The notes: generated from the letters alone by a model not told the origin. A DNA stretch of 64,000 nucleotides from Pseudogemmatithrix spongiicola (GCF_030623445.1 NZ_CP130613.1:1674001-1738000); one strand, 5' to 3'; counted from the first letter of the stretch, positions 1 to 10,326 are shown. Made by a program: numbers and translations.

Positions 1-2
1 CC

Positions 3-884
3 ACGACACCGCTGCAGCGGCGGCAGCTGGCCGCGACCGAAGTGTGGATGCGCGTCCGACTGGGCGTGCCGGATGAACTCCCGAGCTTGCGTCGCGCACG
101 ACTGGTCGCCGACTCGCTGCTTCGCACAGCCATCGCCGCGGATGGCGACGCTGCCGAGCTCGCGGCCGCCGTGCTGGCAGGACGTCTCGCCCACCTCCTC
201 CGTGTTCACGATTCCGTCCCCGCGTCACGGGTGCGCCCGGATGCTGAGGGCCGCCTCATGCTGGATGCAGAGATCCTCGCGCTCCACCTCGCCGCGGGAA
301 TCGGCGCTCCCGATTCCTCGCTGGCGCGCCGCGCGTGGCGAGTGGACTCGCTCATCAGCACGGTGATGCCCGAGCCTGTCCGGAGCGCGACACGAGCCAG
401 CGCGTTTTCCCGCGCGGAGGCGCTCGCGTATCCCGCGCGACACCTACCACCGGAGCTCCTGACCGGACTCGACGACGACTATCTCATTCGCCTCATTCAC
501 GCTGAAGCACGTGGGGACTCGCTCGCGTTGCACGCGGGTCTTCAGGACTTGATCGCACTGCGGACGGACTGGTCGCCGGCGGAGACGGCCGCCCTTGACG
601 CGCTCATTGCGGAAGTGGCGTTGCTGGTGCGCGGCGGTCACATCGCGATGGCCGCCGACTGGCTCGACGCCGCCCTCCGCGCACAGCGTCAGTCAGCACC
701 AGAGTTCGATCCTGTCGGAGTCGTTGCGTTCGTGCGCGCCATGGCACTTCGCGGACACATCGCTGCGGCGATGCAGGACAGCGCGACCGCCAGACGTTGG
801 ACCGGCGCCGTGTCGGAACTGTGGGCCAATGCCGATGCAGAAGCGCGCGGCATGCTGACGCTCTGGCCATCCGGAAAACAGTAG
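3..884 (+). CDS. C-terminal part of an unknown alpha-helical protein (5' end outside window)
   Basis: The reading frame is open back to the first bases of the window, so the gene begins upstream; the first internal possible start is a GTG at 42. About 294 residues are visible. They are rich in Ala, Leu, Arg and Asp and look like a stack of amphipathic helices resembling TPR-type scaffolds, but no family motif is recognisable and no catalytic residues stand out. There is no membrane segment in the visible part. The gene ends 56 bases before the next plus-strand gene and may be in one transcript with it. Function unknown. Confidence 0.6.
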   Translation, partial: TTPLQRRQLAATEVWMRVRLGVPDELPSLRRARLVADSLLRTAIAADGDAAELAAAVLAGRLAHLLRVHDSVPASRVRPDAEGRLMLDAEILALHLAAGIGAPDSSLARRAWRVDSLISTVMPEPVRSATRASAFSRAEALAYPARHLPPELLTGLDDDYLIRLIHAEARGDSLALHAGLQDLIALRTDWSPAETAALDALIAEVALLVRGGHIAMAADWLDAALRAQRQSAPEFDPVGVVAFVRAMALRGHIAAAMQDSATARRWTGAVSELWANADAEARGMLTLWPSGKQ

Positions 885-940
885 CAGGACACGGGTCGCA
901 GCCCGTGCAGCAGGTCGGAACGCCACCCTCGGAGGGCCCG

Positions 941-2182
941 ATGCCCAAGAATCGTACGCTGCTGATGGTTTCGCTGCTCCTGGTCGTCGCATCCGTTGCC
1001 ACGTGCAGGAAGCGACCGCGCGTCATCACGCCCCATTCGAAGCCCATCGCGGTCGCGGGTCTACCGGAATGCCCGCATGACTGGCGGAGGAGCAAGCGGG
1101 AGGTCACGACTTTCGCAGGCGTCGGTGCGCACGTGCCCGAGCTGAACGATTGCCAGCGCCTCGTCCTGGGCAATGAACAGGATGGCTACACGTACGGTGA
1201 CATTGCCGGGGTGTTTGTGAACAAAGACGGCGGCACGTACACGGACGCCAGCCTCAGCACGCCCCGCGCGCTGGCACTGGTGTATTTCCCGTACGGAGGC
1301 AAGTACGATCCCCTGCACCTAACCGCGGAACTGAGCTGTATCTGGGTACAGCGCACCCGTCAGGGCTATGACGCGTGGGTTCGTGCGGCGAGCGAGGACC
1401 ACGATTGCCTCGACACGGCTACCGCTGCGAACGATAAGTCGCTCACACTCGCCGTCCGCGCCACCAAGCCGCAGGCAGCGAGCCGCACGTTGCCGGACAC
1501 CCTCTACAACGTCGTACGCTGGGACTGGGATCCCGTTACCAGCACACAGTTCGTGAGCGTGCGCTGCGGCGACTCATGGTGCGAAATCGGCCAAGAAGGC
1601 TTTGGTGGCTCCCGCTCCCATGTCGATGGACTTCCGACCGCCGCCATCGCATTCAATGCGTTGCGCGTGAAGGGGTACTACGACGAACAGTATCTGGCGG
1701 AGTGGCGCAACGATCGGCTCGTCGTCGGCCGCAATCGCGGTACGATCTTCCCCACCGCGCAGCTGGCGGCGTTCGCCGCGAACAAGCCGACGATCGGCGA
1801 ATGGATTCCCGTTGCGGAAATCAACATGGCCCCGGAGGTCGGGCAGTACGAACACATGCTGAACTTGGTCGGAAACAGCGAGAGGCTCGTCGCCGGTCCC
1901 CGTGCCATCGTTTCCCTGTGCCTCGGCGACGGACGCTCCTGCGCGCCAATCAAGAACGAGGTCATCTTGAACGAATCGTCCTGCCCACCCACGGAGGATG
2001 GGCGGTGGTACGCGAGAATCGAGCGCCCTGGAGGTGCACGGTACTTCTGCGTGAAACACCGGTCGCATCCACCGGGCTTCTACATTCCCCCGGTCGTTCG
2101 CTGGCGCTGGCGAGAAGACGACGAGACCATATGGATTCGCTGTTTCGGCGGGTGCTGCGAGGTCGACGTCGACGAAACGTGA
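941..2182 (+). CDS. Secreted or lipid-anchored protein with a duplicated Trp/Cys module, function unknown
   Basis: Protein of 413 residues. The ATG at 941 is chosen because it follows a GGAGG ribosome binding site and opens a hydrophobic signal peptide (residues about 6-20) ending in VATC, a weak lipobox; a longer frame starting at 797 would bury this signal. The mature part has many Cys, Trp and Tyr residues. Two segments resemble each other: one near residues 190-215 (VVRWDWDP ... VRCGDSWCEI) and one at the C-terminus (VVRWRWRE ... IRCFGGCCEV). The Cys pairs suggest disulfides outside the cytoplasm. It could belong to an ADYC-like family, but I cannot confirm that. It converges on sdhB. Confidence 0.7.
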   Translation: MPKNRTLLMVSLLLVVASVATCRKRPRVITPHSKPIAVAGLPECPHDWRRSKREVTTFAGVGAHVPELNDCQRLVLGNEQDGYTYGDIAGVFVNKDGGTYTDASLSTPRALALVYFPYGGKYDPLHLTAELSCIWVQRTRQGYDAWVRAASEDHDCLDTATAANDKSLTLAVRATKPQAASRTLPDTLYNVVRWDWDPVTSTQFVSVRCGDSWCEIGQEGFGGSRSHVDGLPTAAIAFNALRVKGYYDEQYLAEWRNDRLVVGRNRGTIFPTAQLAAFAANKPTIGEWIPVAEINMAPEVGQYEHMLNLVGNSERLVAGPRAIVSLCLGDGRSCAPIKNEVILNESSCPPTEDGRWYARIERPGGARYFCVKHRSHPPGFYIPPVVRWRWREDDETIWIRCFGGCCEVDVDET

Positions 2183-2204
2183 ACAGTGAGTGAGGATGAC
2201 GTGC

Positions 2205-2232
2205 GACGGGCTCGGCTCAAGCCGAGCCCGTC
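2205..2232. terminator. Perfect 12-bp hairpin at the sdhB / 941-gene convergence
   Basis: The arms GACGGGCTCGGC (2205-2216) and GCCGAGCCCGTC (2221-2232) are perfect complements with a TCAA loop. The sdhB stop codon (2217-2219) sits in the loop. No long T-run follows on either strand, so it is a probable bidirectional, weakly intrinsic terminator. Confidence 0.6.
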
Positions 2233-3014
2233 CACTCCTTCGCCTCGCTCTTCGTCGCCATCGCCACCGCATAGTCGCGGTTCATCTGCTGGATGGCGTC
2301 GATCGAGATCCCCTTCGGACAGGCCGCCATGCACTCCCCGAACAGCGAGCACCCGCCGAACCCCTCGAGATCCATCCGCGCCACCATGTCCAGCGCCCGC
2401 TTCCGCCGCTCCGGCTGCCCCTGCGGCAGCACGGCGAGGTGGTTGATCTTCGCCGCCGTGAACAGCGACGCCGAGGCATTCGGGCAGGCCGCGACGCAGG
2501 CCCCGCAGCCGATGCAGGCCGCGTTGTCCATCGCGAGGTCGGCATCCGGCTTCGGGATCGGCAGGGCGTTGGCGTCCTGCGGCGTGCCCGTCGGTGCGGA
2601 GATGTAGCCGCCGGCCTGGATGATGCGGTCGAACGCCGAGCGATCGACCATCAGGTCCTTCATCACCGGAAAGGCCTTCGCCCGCCACGGCTCGATGTAG
2701 ATCTGCTCGCCGTCCTTGAAGCTGCGCATGTGCAGCTGGCAGGTCGTCGTGAGCTTCATCGGCCCGTGCGCAGCGCCGTTGATCATCATGCCGCAGCTGC
2801 CGCAGATGCCTTCGCGGCAGTCGTGGTCGAACGCGATGGGCTCCTCGCCCTTCTCGATCAGACGCTCGTTGACGACGTCGAGCATCTCGAGGAAGCTCAT
2901 GTCCGGGCTGATGTTCGGCGCCGGATACGTCACCATCTGGCCCTGCGCGTTCGGGCCCTTCTGGCGCCAGACGTGCAGCGTGAGGTTGAGAGTGGCCGTG
3001 CTGGACCCGCTCAC
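2217..3014 (-). CDS. sdhB: Succinate dehydrogenase iron-sulfur subunit
   Basis: Protein of 265 residues that passes electrons from SdhA-bound FAD to the membrane quinone site (complex II, TCA cycle). The first half carries the [2Fe-2S] ferredoxin-type cysteines ([10 protein letters not shown], later TTTCQL). The second half has the cluster motifs [13 protein letters not shown] and [16 protein letters not shown] for the [4Fe-4S] and [3Fe-4S] centres. The GTG start at 3014 is chosen because it overlaps the sdhA stop (GTGA), which gives a family-typical N-terminus. It is the last gene of sdhCAB. The C-terminus ends inside a hairpin terminator. Confidence 0.95.
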   Translation of the reverse strand: MSGSSTATLNLTLHVWRQKGPNAQGQMVTYPAPNISPDMSFLEMLDVVNERLIEKGEEPIAFDHDCREGICGSCGMMINGAAHGPMKLTTTCQLHMRSFKDGEQIYIEPWRAKAFPVMKDLMVDRSAFDRIIQAGGYISAPTGTPQDANALPIPKPDADLAMDNAACIGCGACVAACPNASASLFTAAKINHLAVLPQGQPERRKRALDMVARMDLEGFGGCSLFGECMAACPKGISIDAIQQMNRDYAVAMATKSEAKEWTGSA

Positions 3015-4933
3015 TTGTAGCTCCGCGTGCTCAGGTGGACGTTCTCGAACTCGAGCGGCTCCTTGTTCAGGATCGGGGCCTTCCCCTCCCCCGCATACTC
3101 CCAAGCCGCCACATACGCGAACTCCGCGTCGTTGCGCTTCGCTTCGCCGTCTTCCGTCTGGTGCTCCGTGCGGAAGTGCCCGCCGCAGCTCTCTTCACGA
3201 TGCAGCGCGTCGATGCACATGAGCTCGGCGAACTCAAGGAAGTCCGCTACGCGGCCGGCCTTCTCCAGCGACTGGTTGATCTCCTCGTTCGCACCGAGCA
3301 CGCGCACGTTCTGCCAGAACTCCTCGCGCAGCTTCGGGATGCGCACCAGCGCCTCCTTGAGCCCCGCGGCGTCGCGCGCCATGCCGCACTTGTCCCACAT
3401 GATCTGCCCGAGCTCACGGTGGAACGAGTCCACCGTGCGCGTGCCCTTCACGCTCAGCAGCTTCTTCGTGCGCTGCTCCACCTGCTCCTTGGCCTCACGG
3501 AATGCCGGGTGGTCGGTCGTCACCTTGTCGAGCTTGTTGCTCGCGAGGTAGTCGCCGATGGTGTACGGGATCACGAAGTAGCCGTCGGCCAGGCCCTGCA
3601 TCAGCGCCGAGGCGCCGAGACGGTTCGCACCGTGGTCGGAGAAGTTCGCTTCGCCAAGCACGTGCAGGCCGGGGATGCTGCTCATCAGGTTGTAGTCCAC
3701 CCAGAGGCCGCCCATCGTGTAGTGCACGGCCGGGTAGATGCGCATCGGACGCTTGTACGGATCCTCGTCCGTGATGCGCTGGTACATCTCGAAGAGATTG
3801 CCATAGCGCTCCTCGATGGCCTTGGCGCCGAGGCGCTTGATGGCGTCGGCGAAGTCGAGGTAGACGCCGCGGCCGCCCGGGCCCACGCCACGCCCGTCGT
3901 CGCAGGCTTCCTTCGCGGCGCGCGAGGCGATGTCGCGGGGCGAGAGGTTGCCGAACGACGGATACTTGCGCTCGAGGTAGTAGTCGCGGTCTTCCTCGGG
4001 GATGTCCCAGGGATTCTTGCCCACGTCCTCGCGCTTCTTCGGCACCCACACGCGCCCGTCGTTGCGCAGCGACTCGGACATCAGCGTCAGCTTCGACTGA
4101 TGGTCGCCGGCGACCGGGATGCAGGTCGGGTGGATCTGCGTGAAGCAGGGATTCGCGAACGCCGCACCCTTCTTGTGCGCGCGCCACGTCGCCGTGACGT
4201 TGCAGCCCTTGGCGTTCGTCGAGAGGTAGAAGACGTTGCCGTAGCCGCCGGTCGCGAGCAGCACGGCATCGGCCGCGTGCGATTCGATCTCGCCGGTGAC
4301 CATGTCGCGCACGATGATGCCGCGGGCCTTGCCGTCCACGACGACCAGCTCGAGCATCTCGTGGCGCTCGTACATCGTCACGCCGCCCCTGGCGATCTCC
4401 TTCTCCAGCGCCTGGTAGGCGCCGAGCAAGAGCTGCTGGCCCGTCTGGCCGCGGGCGTAGAACGTACGCGAGACCTGCGCGCCGCCGAACGAGCGGTTGG
4501 CGAGCAATCCGCCGTACTCCCGCGCGAACGGCACGCCCTGCGCCACGCACTGGTCGATGATGTCCACCGACACCTGCGCGAGGCGGTACACATTGGCCTC
4601 GCGGGCGCGGAAGTCACCGCCCTTGATCGTGTCGTAGAACAGCCGCTGCACGGAATCGCCGTCGTTGCGGTAGTTCTTGGCGGCATTGATGCCGCCCTGT
4701 GCGGCGATCGAGTGCGCGCGGCGCGGCGAGTCCTGGTAGCAGAAGCAGGAGACGTTGTAGCCGAGCTCGCTGAGCGTGGCGGCCGCCGAGGCGCCGGCCA
4801 AGCCGGAGCCCACGACGATCACGCTGAACTTCCGCTTGTTGGCGGGGTTCACGAGCTTCATCTCGAAGCGGTGCTTGTCCCACTTCTCGGCCAGCGGTCC
4901 GCTGGGGATCTTGGCGTCGAGCTTGAGTGCCAT
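3011..4933 (-). CDS. sdhA: Succinate dehydrogenase flavoprotein subunit
   Basis: Protein of 640 residues that oxidises succinate to fumarate. Visible features are the Rossmann FAD motif [10 protein letters not shown] near residue 42, the motif [14 protein letters not shown] containing the His that binds FAD covalently, the substrate-binding QIHPT motif, and [15 protein letters not shown] near the active site. The ATG at 4933 begins [10 protein letters not shown]. The length and the 'type B' style (Bacteroidetes/Chlorobi/epsilon-like) fit a two-haem, single-membrane-subunit enzyme, in agreement with the lone SdhC upstream. It lies 14 bases after sdhC and overlaps sdhB. Confidence 0.96.
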   Translation of the reverse strand: MALKLDAKIPSGPLAEKWDKHRFEMKLVNPANKRKFSVIVVGSGLAGASAAATLSELGYNVSCFCYQDSPRRAHSIAAQGGINAAKNYRNDGDSVQRLFYDTIKGGDFRAREANVYRLAQVSVDIIDQCVAQGVPFAREYGGLLANRSFGGAQVSRTFYARGQTGQQLLLGAYQALEKEIARGGVTMYERHEMLELVVVDGKARGIIVRDMVTGEIESHAADAVLLATGGYGNVFYLSTNAKGCNVTATWRAHKKGAAFANPCFTQIHPTCIPVAGDHQSKLTLMSESLRNDGRVWVPKKREDVGKNPWDIPEEDRDYYLERKYPSFGNLSPRDIASRAAKEACDDGRGVGPGGRGVYLDFADAIKRLGAKAIEERYGNLFEMYQRITDEDPYKRPMRIYPAVHYTMGGLWVDYNLMSSIPGLHVLGEANFSDHGANRLGASALMQGLADGYFVIPYTIGDYLASNKLDKVTTDHPAFREAKEQVEQRTKKLLSVKGTRTVDSFHRELGQIMWDKCGMARDAAGLKEALVRIPKLREEFWQNVRVLGANEEINQSLEKAGRVADFLEFAELMCIDALHREESCGGHFRTEHQTEDGEAKRNDAEFAYVAAWEYAGEGKAPILNKEPLEFENVHLSTRSYK

Positions 4934-4947
4934 TGGGGGGTGTGTCC

Positions 4948-5604
4948 TCAGTCGACGATGCCGAGCAGGACGCCGATCGGAACGGCGATGAATCCTGCCC
5001 AGATGATGACGGCGGCGCCGAGCGCGAGCTTCCGCTCCATCGGCATCGGATTCGGCTTCGAGATGCCGAGCGTGCGAGCGCCGGCCCAGATGCCGTGGTA
5101 CAGGTGCAACCCGAAGAAGCTCATGGCGACGATGTAGAACACCGCCACCCACCACACCCGGAAGCCCAGCACCACGTTGCCATAGGCCCCGCCCTTGCTG
5201 AACGCCGGGTGCAGCTGCCCCGTGGTGAAGTGCAGGATGTGGAAGATCAGGAACGCCGCGAGGATGATCCCGCCGACGCGCATCGTGCGCGAGGCCAGCG
5301 TCGAGATCTGCGGCTCCATCTTCACGTAGCCCTCGGGGCGCGCGGCGCGCGCCCGCGCCGTCAGCTGCAGGGCCGAGATGATGTGCAGGATGGCCATCGC
5401 GAGGAGTCCGAGGCGGCCGATCCAGAGCAGCGGCCCAAGCGACTGCAGCTTGTGGGCGTAGTCGTTGAAGACGCCCGCGCCCATGAAGACCTGCAGGTTT
5501 CCGGCCATATGGGCGAAGGCGAACAGCACGAGACCGATGCCGGTCACGGCCATCACCCACTTCTTGCCGATGGTGGATTCCCAGAATTGCAGCAACGCCG
5601 ACAT
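4948..5604 (-). CDS. sdhC: Succinate dehydrogenase cytochrome b558 subunit
   Basis: Protein of 218 residues with about five transmembrane helices that anchors SdhAB and carries haem b and the quinone site. It belongs to the single-subunit cytochrome b558 family (B. subtilis/Bacteroidetes type) rather than the SdhC+SdhD pair. Candidate haem-ligand histidines lie in FAHMAGN, ILHIISA, HILHF and GLHLYHG. It is the first gene of sdhCAB. Only about 30 bases separate it from the hairpin after mdh, so it is either transcribed by read-through from mdh or from a promoter I cannot see. Confidence 0.94.
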   Translation of the reverse strand: MSALLQFWESTIGKKWVMAVTGIGLVLFAFAHMAGNLQVFMGAGVFNDYAHKLQSLGPLLWIGRLGLLAMAILHIISALQLTARARAARPEGYVKMEPQISTLASRTMRVGGIILAAFLIFHILHFTTGQLHPAFSKGGAYGNVVLGFRVWWVAVFYIVAMSFFGLHLYHGIWAGARTLGISKPNPMPMERKLALGAAVIIWAGFIAVPIGVLLGIVD

Positions 5605-5634
5605 CAGAGTCCTCTGCGGGGGTCAGAGACGAAA

Positions 5635-5662
5635 CCGGGAGGTACCAATCGGCACCTCCCGG
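5635..5662 (-). terminator. Hairpin between mdh and sdhC
   Basis: The arms CCGGGAGGT and ACCTCCCGG are perfect complements around a 10-base loop and are followed on the minus strand by TTTCGTCT. It lies just after the mdh stop and would uncouple or attenuate sdhCAB relative to mdh. Confidence 0.6.
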
Positions 5663-5673
5663 GAATCAGCTGG

Positions 5674-6678
<1,005 letters not shown>

Positions 6679-6685
6679 CTGCCGT

Positions 6686-7657
6686 TCAGCCGCCCACCTG
6701 CGACAGCGCCTTGAGCCCGCCGACCTTGAGCTGCAGCAGGTTGTGCTCCTTGGGCTTCTCGGCCAGCGCCTGAACAAACAGCGGCTCCAGTCCTAGACCG
6801 GCACGCAGCGGCTCGCGCAGGTTCACCTCGTGGTCGCCATAGAGACAGGTGCGCAGGCGCCCGTCGGCCGTGAGGCGCACGCGGTTGCAGTCGCCGCAGT
6901 AGGTGTGCGTCATCGGCGTGATGACGCCCACCGTGCCCGCCGCCCCCTGCAGCCTGTAGTACTTGGCCGGCCCGTTGCCCTTGGCGGGGCCGCTCGCGGC
7001 CTCCAGCGGCGCGATGGTCGCCACGCGCCGCAGCAGCTCGTCGCTCGGGACGATGTGCGCGTCCGTGAGATGCGCCATCTCGCCCACGGGCATCAACTCG
7101 ATGAAACGCACGTGGATCGGCAGCGCCTGCGTGAGCCGCGCGAAGTCCTCGACCTCATCATCGTTCACGCCGCGCATCACGACCACGTTCACCTTGACGG
7201 GCTCCAGGCCAGCGTCGAGCGCGGCCTCGAACGCCTTCACGGGCTCGAACTTCAAGTCCCGCCGCGCGATCGCGACGATGCGATCCGGTCGCAGCGAATC
7301 GGCACTGATGTTGACGCGATCGAGCCCGGCCTCACGAAGCTCGCGGGCCATGGCCGGCAGCTTGGCCCCGTTCGTGGAAAGCGCGATGTCCTCGATGCCG
7401 GGCACCGCCTTCAGCATTGCGATCAAGCGGGCGATGTCCGGCCGGATCGTAGGCTCGCCACCCGTGATGCGCAGGCGTCGTAGCCCCAATGGCGCCAGCT
7501 GCCGCACCACGGCGGTGATCTCCTCGTAGCTGAGGATCTCCTCCTTCGGCAGCCATTGCAGGCCTTCGGCGGGCATGCAGTACACGCAGCGGAAGTTGCA
7601 ACGGTCCGTCACCGAGATGCGCAGATACTCGATGCTGCGCCCGAACTGGTCTCTCAT
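6686..7657 (-). CDS. moaA: GTP 3',8-cyclase (molybdopterin biosynthesis)
   Basis: Protein of 323 residues, a radical SAM enzyme that converts GTP to 3',8-cyclo-dehydro-GTP, the first step of molybdenum cofactor synthesis. The N-terminal cluster motif is DRCNFRCVYCMP. A second Cys set for the C-terminal [4Fe-4S] cluster lies in TYCGDCNRVRL and RTCLYG. The protein ends in Gly-Gly, the tail known to be needed by the MoaA active site. The ATG at 7657 overlaps the moaE stop as ATGA and gives a normal N-terminus; a longer frame to 7690 would run into moaE. moaC is not in the window. Confidence 0.95.
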   Translation of the reverse strand: MRDQFGRSIEYLRISVTDRCNFRCVYCMPAEGLQWLPKEEILSYEEITAVVRQLAPLGLRRLRITGGEPTIRPDIARLIAMLKAVPGIEDIALSTNGAKLPAMARELREAGLDRVNISADSLRPDRIVAIARRDLKFEPVKAFEAALDAGLEPVKVNVVVMRGVNDDEVEDFARLTQALPIHVRFIELMPVGEMAHLTDAHIVPSDELLRRVATIAPLEAASGPAKGNGPAKYYRLQGAAGTVGVITPMTHTYCGDCNRVRLTADGRLRTCLYGDHEVNLREPLRAGLGLEPLFVQALAEKPKEHNLLQLKVGGLKALSQVGG

Positions 7658-8085
7658 ACCGCCACCGCCCCGCCTTGGTTGTCCACCCACGCGCGGTCGC
7701 CGTCCACGTAGTGCTCGCGCTTCCAGATGGGCACCCGCGCCTTGAACTCCTCGATGATGTAGCGCTGCGCGTCCATGGCCGCGGCGCGCCGTTCGTGGCT
7801 CACCGCGATGGCAATGCTTGCCTCGCCCAGCGTCAGTGTGCCCAGCCGATGTTCGACGACGACATGCGGCGTGCCGAAGCGCGCCACGGCCTCCTCGGCG
7901 ATGCGCTGCATCTCCGCCTCGGCCATCGGCGCGTACGCCGAGTAGTCGATGCCCGTCACGGCTCGCCCTTGGTTGCTGCGGCGCACCGTGCCCACGAAGA
8001 GCGTGCTTGCGCCCGAACTCACGGCCGCGACTTCCGCCAAGAGGGCGGTCGGGTCCAGCGGGCGGTCCACGAGGGCGGTGCGCAC
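7654..8085 (-). CDS. moaE: Molybdopterin synthase catalytic subunit
   Basis: Protein of 143 residues with a GTG start at 8085, directly after the moaD stop. It adds two sulfurs from MoaD thiocarboxylate to precursor Z to make molybdopterin. Family motifs seen are FVGTVR, YSAYAPMAEAEM, the EHRLG segment and the C-terminal VPIWKREHYVDG, whose Lys is part of the active site. An ATG start further upstream (8157) would overlap most of the moaD end and is unlikely. It is coupled to moaA by a 4-base overlap. Confidence 0.92.
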   Translation of the reverse strand: MRTALVDRPLDPTALLAEVAAVSSGASTLFVGTVRRSNQGRAVTGIDYSAYAPMAEAEMQRIAEEAVARFGTPHVVVEHRLGTLTLGEASIAIAVSHERRAAAMDAQRYIIEEFKARVPIWKREHYVDGDRAWVDNQGGAVAV

Positions 8086-8086
8086 G

Positions 8087-8344
8087 TCAGCCCCCGGCCA
8101 CAGGCGGAATGATCGCGATCTCGTCGCCGGCGGCGAGCACGGCGTCCGGCTTGGCATAACGCTGATTCAGCGCCACGGACGGACGCGGCAACGGCGTGAT
8201 GGACTTGGACTTGGCCTGCGTCTCGAGCGTCTCGAGCAGGTCGGCCACACGAGCGCCCGCGGGCAACTCGACCTCGACTTCAGGGCCGAGGGTGTCGCTC
8301 CAGGACGCGAAGAGCTGGACGCGGTGCTTCACGGAGGGGGTCAC
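8087..8344 (-). CDS. moaD: Molybdopterin synthase sulfur-carrier subunit
   Basis: Protein of 85 residues with a ubiquitin-like fold, ending in the Gly-Gly tail (PPVAGG) that is adenylated and thiocarboxylated and inserts into the MoaE active site. Central motifs VALNQRYAK and AAGDEIAIIPP match MoaD/ThiS proteins. Its ATG overlaps the stop of the HU-like gene by 4 bases (ATGA), so the two are probably translationally coupled. An MoeB-like activator is not present nearby. Confidence 0.93.
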   Translation of the reverse strand: MTPSVKHRVQLFASWSDTLGPEVEVELPAGARVADLLETLETQAKSKSITPLPRPSVALNQRYAKPDAVLAAGDEIAIIPPVAGG

Positions 8345-8664
8345 CCCTCCTCGGGCACCATCTCCAGGTCGGCGACCAGGGCCCGCAACTCCTTGCTGGG
8401 CTTGAACACCGGCACCGGACGGGCCGAGACCTCAACCGGGGCGCCGGTGCGCGGATTGCGAGCCATGCGGGTCTTCCGATTGCGGATCTTGAAGGTGCCG
8501 AACCCACGCACCTCGATGTTCTTCTGCTCCTTCAAGGCGTCCTTGATGGCGTCGAGGAAGGCGTCCACCACGCGGGCGCAGTCCTTCTTCGAAATCATCG
8601 GCCCGGAGGTCTGGGACATCGCCTCCGTGACACGCTCCACAAGGTCCGCTTTGGTCATCGACAT
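8341..8664 (-). CDS. HU/IHF-family DNA-bending protein
   Basis: Protein of 107 residues. The N-terminus MTKADLVERVTEAM, the core VRGFGTFKIRNRKTRMARNP and the DNA-intercalating Asn-Pro in the beta arm are typical of HU/IHF. The C-terminus is about 12-15 residues longer than usual and ends in acidic MVPEEG. The family binds and bends DNA in the nucleoid. A strong promoter precedes it. The gene overlaps moaD by 4 bases, an unusual neighbour for a nucleoid protein. I cannot tell HU from IHF alpha/beta by eye. Confidence 0.93.
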   Translation of the reverse strand: MSMTKADLVERVTEAMSQTSGPMISKKDCARVVDAFLDAIKDALKEQKNIEVRGFGTFKIRNRKTRMARNPRTGAPVEVSARPVPVFKPSKELRALVADLEMVPEEG

Positions 8665-8705
8665 ATCGAGGAGGGGTTGACGGCCCGATAGCCGTAAGTG
8701 CCCAA

Positions 8706-8734
8706 AGGTTAGGACGTTAGCTGTTGTGTGTCAA
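8706..8734 (-). promoter_or_regulatory. Strong sigma-70-type promoter of the HU-moaDEA unit
   Basis: On the minus strand, TTGACA (8729-8734, perfect -35), a 17-base spacer and TAACCT (8706-8711). Transcription would start near 8699, giving a leader of about 35 bases before the HU ATG. Confidence 0.75.
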
Positions 8735-8759
8735 GCGGTTGCGCGCGTTCCGGCGGGGC

Positions 8760-9878
8760 CTATTGGGCCCCGCCAAGGGCTGCAATGAACTCGTCAAAAT
8801 GCGGGACCGCATCGTGCGGACCGGGGGCGGCTTCGGGGTGGTACTGCACCCCAAACACGGCCCGATTACGATGCCGCAGGCCTTCCACGGTCCCGTCGTT
8901 CAGGTTCAGATGGGTGACCGCCAACTCGGGGGCGCCCGGGATGCCCTCGGCGCTGCCCTGCACCGCAAACCCATGGTTCTGGGACGTGATCAGCACGTCG
9001 CCCGTCGCGAGGTCCTTCACGGGGTGATTCCCGCCGCGGTGGCCATACGGCAGCTTGGTCGTGCGCCCGCCAAAGGTGATGCCCAACAGCTGATGCCCCA
9101 AGCAGATGCCGAACACCGGCACACCGGCCTCGACGATCTGCTTGATGTTGGCCGGCGCGTAGGTCACGGCCTCCGGGTCGCCGGGGCCGTTCGAGAGGAA
9201 CACGCCGTCGGGCTTCTTGGCAAGCACCTCGGCGGCGGGCGTCGTGCTGGGGACGACCGTAATCCGGCAGCCGCGATCCTCGAACATCCGCAGGATGTTG
9301 CGCTTGATGCCGTAGTCGTAGGCGACGATGTGGTGCGGCGCCTTCGCGTCGCCCCAGAGGTACGGCTCCTTCGTCGACACGCGCGAGGCCAGGTCGAGGC
9401 CGCTCATCGACGGACAGGCCGCCAGCTCCGCCTTGTGCGCGGCCGTCGGTTCGACGCCCGCTCCGATCAGCCCGCGCAGCACGCCCACCGTACGCAGGTG
9501 CCGCGTGAGGCGACGCGTATCAACTTCCGACAGCACCGGCACATCCGCGGCGATCAACCACTCACCCAGCCCCTGCTCGGCACGCCAGTTCGAGTGCGTG
9601 CGCGAGAGCTCCCGCACCACCACGCCAGCCACGTGCGGCTGCGCCGACTCGGGGTCTTCGGAGTTGACGCCGTAGTTGCCGATCATCGGCGCCGTCATGA
9701 CGACGATCTGGCCGCGGTACGACGGGTCGGTGAACGTCTCCTGGTAGCCACTCATCGAGGTCGTGAAGACAACCTCCGCCGTGGCGGCGGCCTTCAGCGG
9801 CGCGTGGAGACGGCCAAGAAAAAGGGTCCCGTCCTCGAGGAGGAGGAACCCTGGTTCGTCATGCTGGATGTCGGTCAC
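8760..9878 (-). CDS. carA: Carbamoyl-phosphate synthase small (glutaminase) subunit
   Basis: Protein of 372 residues that releases ammonia from glutamine for carbamoyl phosphate, feeding pyrimidine and arginine synthesis. The N-terminal CarA domain ([12 protein letters not shown]) is followed by a class I glutamine amidotransferase domain with Cys about 259 in FGICLGHQ and the His-Glu pair in VQYHPE. The ATG overlaps the secG stop by 4 bases. The large subunit carB, often adjacent in other bacteria, is absent here: the next gene is HU with its own promoter. Confidence 0.96.
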   Translation of the reverse strand: MTDIQHDEPGFLLLEDGTLFLGRLHAPLKAAATAEVVFTTSMSGYQETFTDPSYRGQIVVMTAPMIGNYGVNSEDPESAQPHVAGVVVRELSRTHSNWRAEQGLGEWLIAADVPVLSEVDTRRLTRHLRTVGVLRGLIGAGVEPTAAHKAELAACPSMSGLDLASRVSTKEPYLWGDAKAPHHIVAYDYGIKRNILRMFEDRGCRITVVPSTTPAAEVLAKKPDGVFLSNGPGDPEAVTYAPANIKQIVEAGVPVFGICLGHQLLGITFGGRTTKLPYGHRGGNHPVKDLATGDVLITSQNHGFAVQGSAEGIPGAPELAVTHLNLNDGTVEGLRHRNRAVFGVQYHPEAAPGPHDAVPHFDEFIAALGGAQ

Positions 9879-10261
9879 GGCTGGGGCGGCGGCGTGGTCG
9901 GCGTCGTCGGCGCGGCCTCGAGCGGCACGGCAGACTGGGCCGAGGGCTCAGCAGCGGGCGACGCGGACGGCGCCGTCTGCGCAGCGGGCGTCATCGCCCG
10001 ATCGAGAATCGAGGTCGGCACGCGCGTGCGCGCCGACATGATCTGCAGGACGAACGCGAGGCCGATGAAGATGCCGCCGGCCCACCAGCTGGTCTTGGTC
10101 AGGAGGTTGCCCGCCTGACGCGTGCCGAGGAGAGAATCGGACGACGACGAGGCACCGCCGAAGCTCGCCGCGAGGCCCCCGCCCTTGCCGGCCTGGAGCA
10201 GCACGGCGGTACCGAGGATCAGCGCGTCGATGATGAGGATGACGAGGAGGAACGTATACAC
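9875..10261 (-). CDS. secG: Sec translocase subunit SecG with Ala/Pro-rich tail
   Basis: Protein of 128 residues with a GTG start. Two transmembrane helices (residues about 2-22 and 58-75) flank the conserved loop [16 protein letters not shown], the SecG signature. It assists SecYE in protein export. The last 45 or so residues are a low-complexity Ala/Pro/Thr/Ser tail (ends in PPPQP) not needed for the SecG fold. It follows tpiA, a common neighbour of secG, and overlaps carA. A good promoter overlaps the tpiA stop. Confidence 0.93.
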   Translation of the reverse strand: MYTFLLVILIIDALILGTAVLLQAGKGGGLAASFGGASSSSDSLLGTRQAGNLLTKTSWWAGGIFIGLAFVLQIMSARTRVPTSILDRAMTPAAQTAPSASPAAEPSAQSAVPLEAAPTTPTTPPPQP

Positions 10262-10297
10262 AGCAGTCCTGGGGGCTACAGATGAGGTAAGCCTTGA

Positions 10298-10326
10298 AGA
10301 ATACCGGAGTTAGCCCATTGGGTCAA
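10298..10326 (-). promoter_or_regulatory. Predicted promoter of secG-carA
   Basis: On the minus strand, TTGACC (10321-10326), a 17-base spacer and TATTCT (10298-10303). The -35 box overlaps the tpiA stop codon. Predicted leader of about 30 bases before the secG GTG. Confidence 0.7.

Noticed and set aside
3035-5137. Open frame of 700 codons antisense to sdhA and sdhC
   Set aside because: Same GC-driven mirror effect; no domain recognisable, and it runs through two well-defined sdh genes.
8760-9878. Expectation that carB should follow carA
   Set aside because: The downstream sequence is the HU promoter and HU gene; there is no trace of carB or a broken copy.
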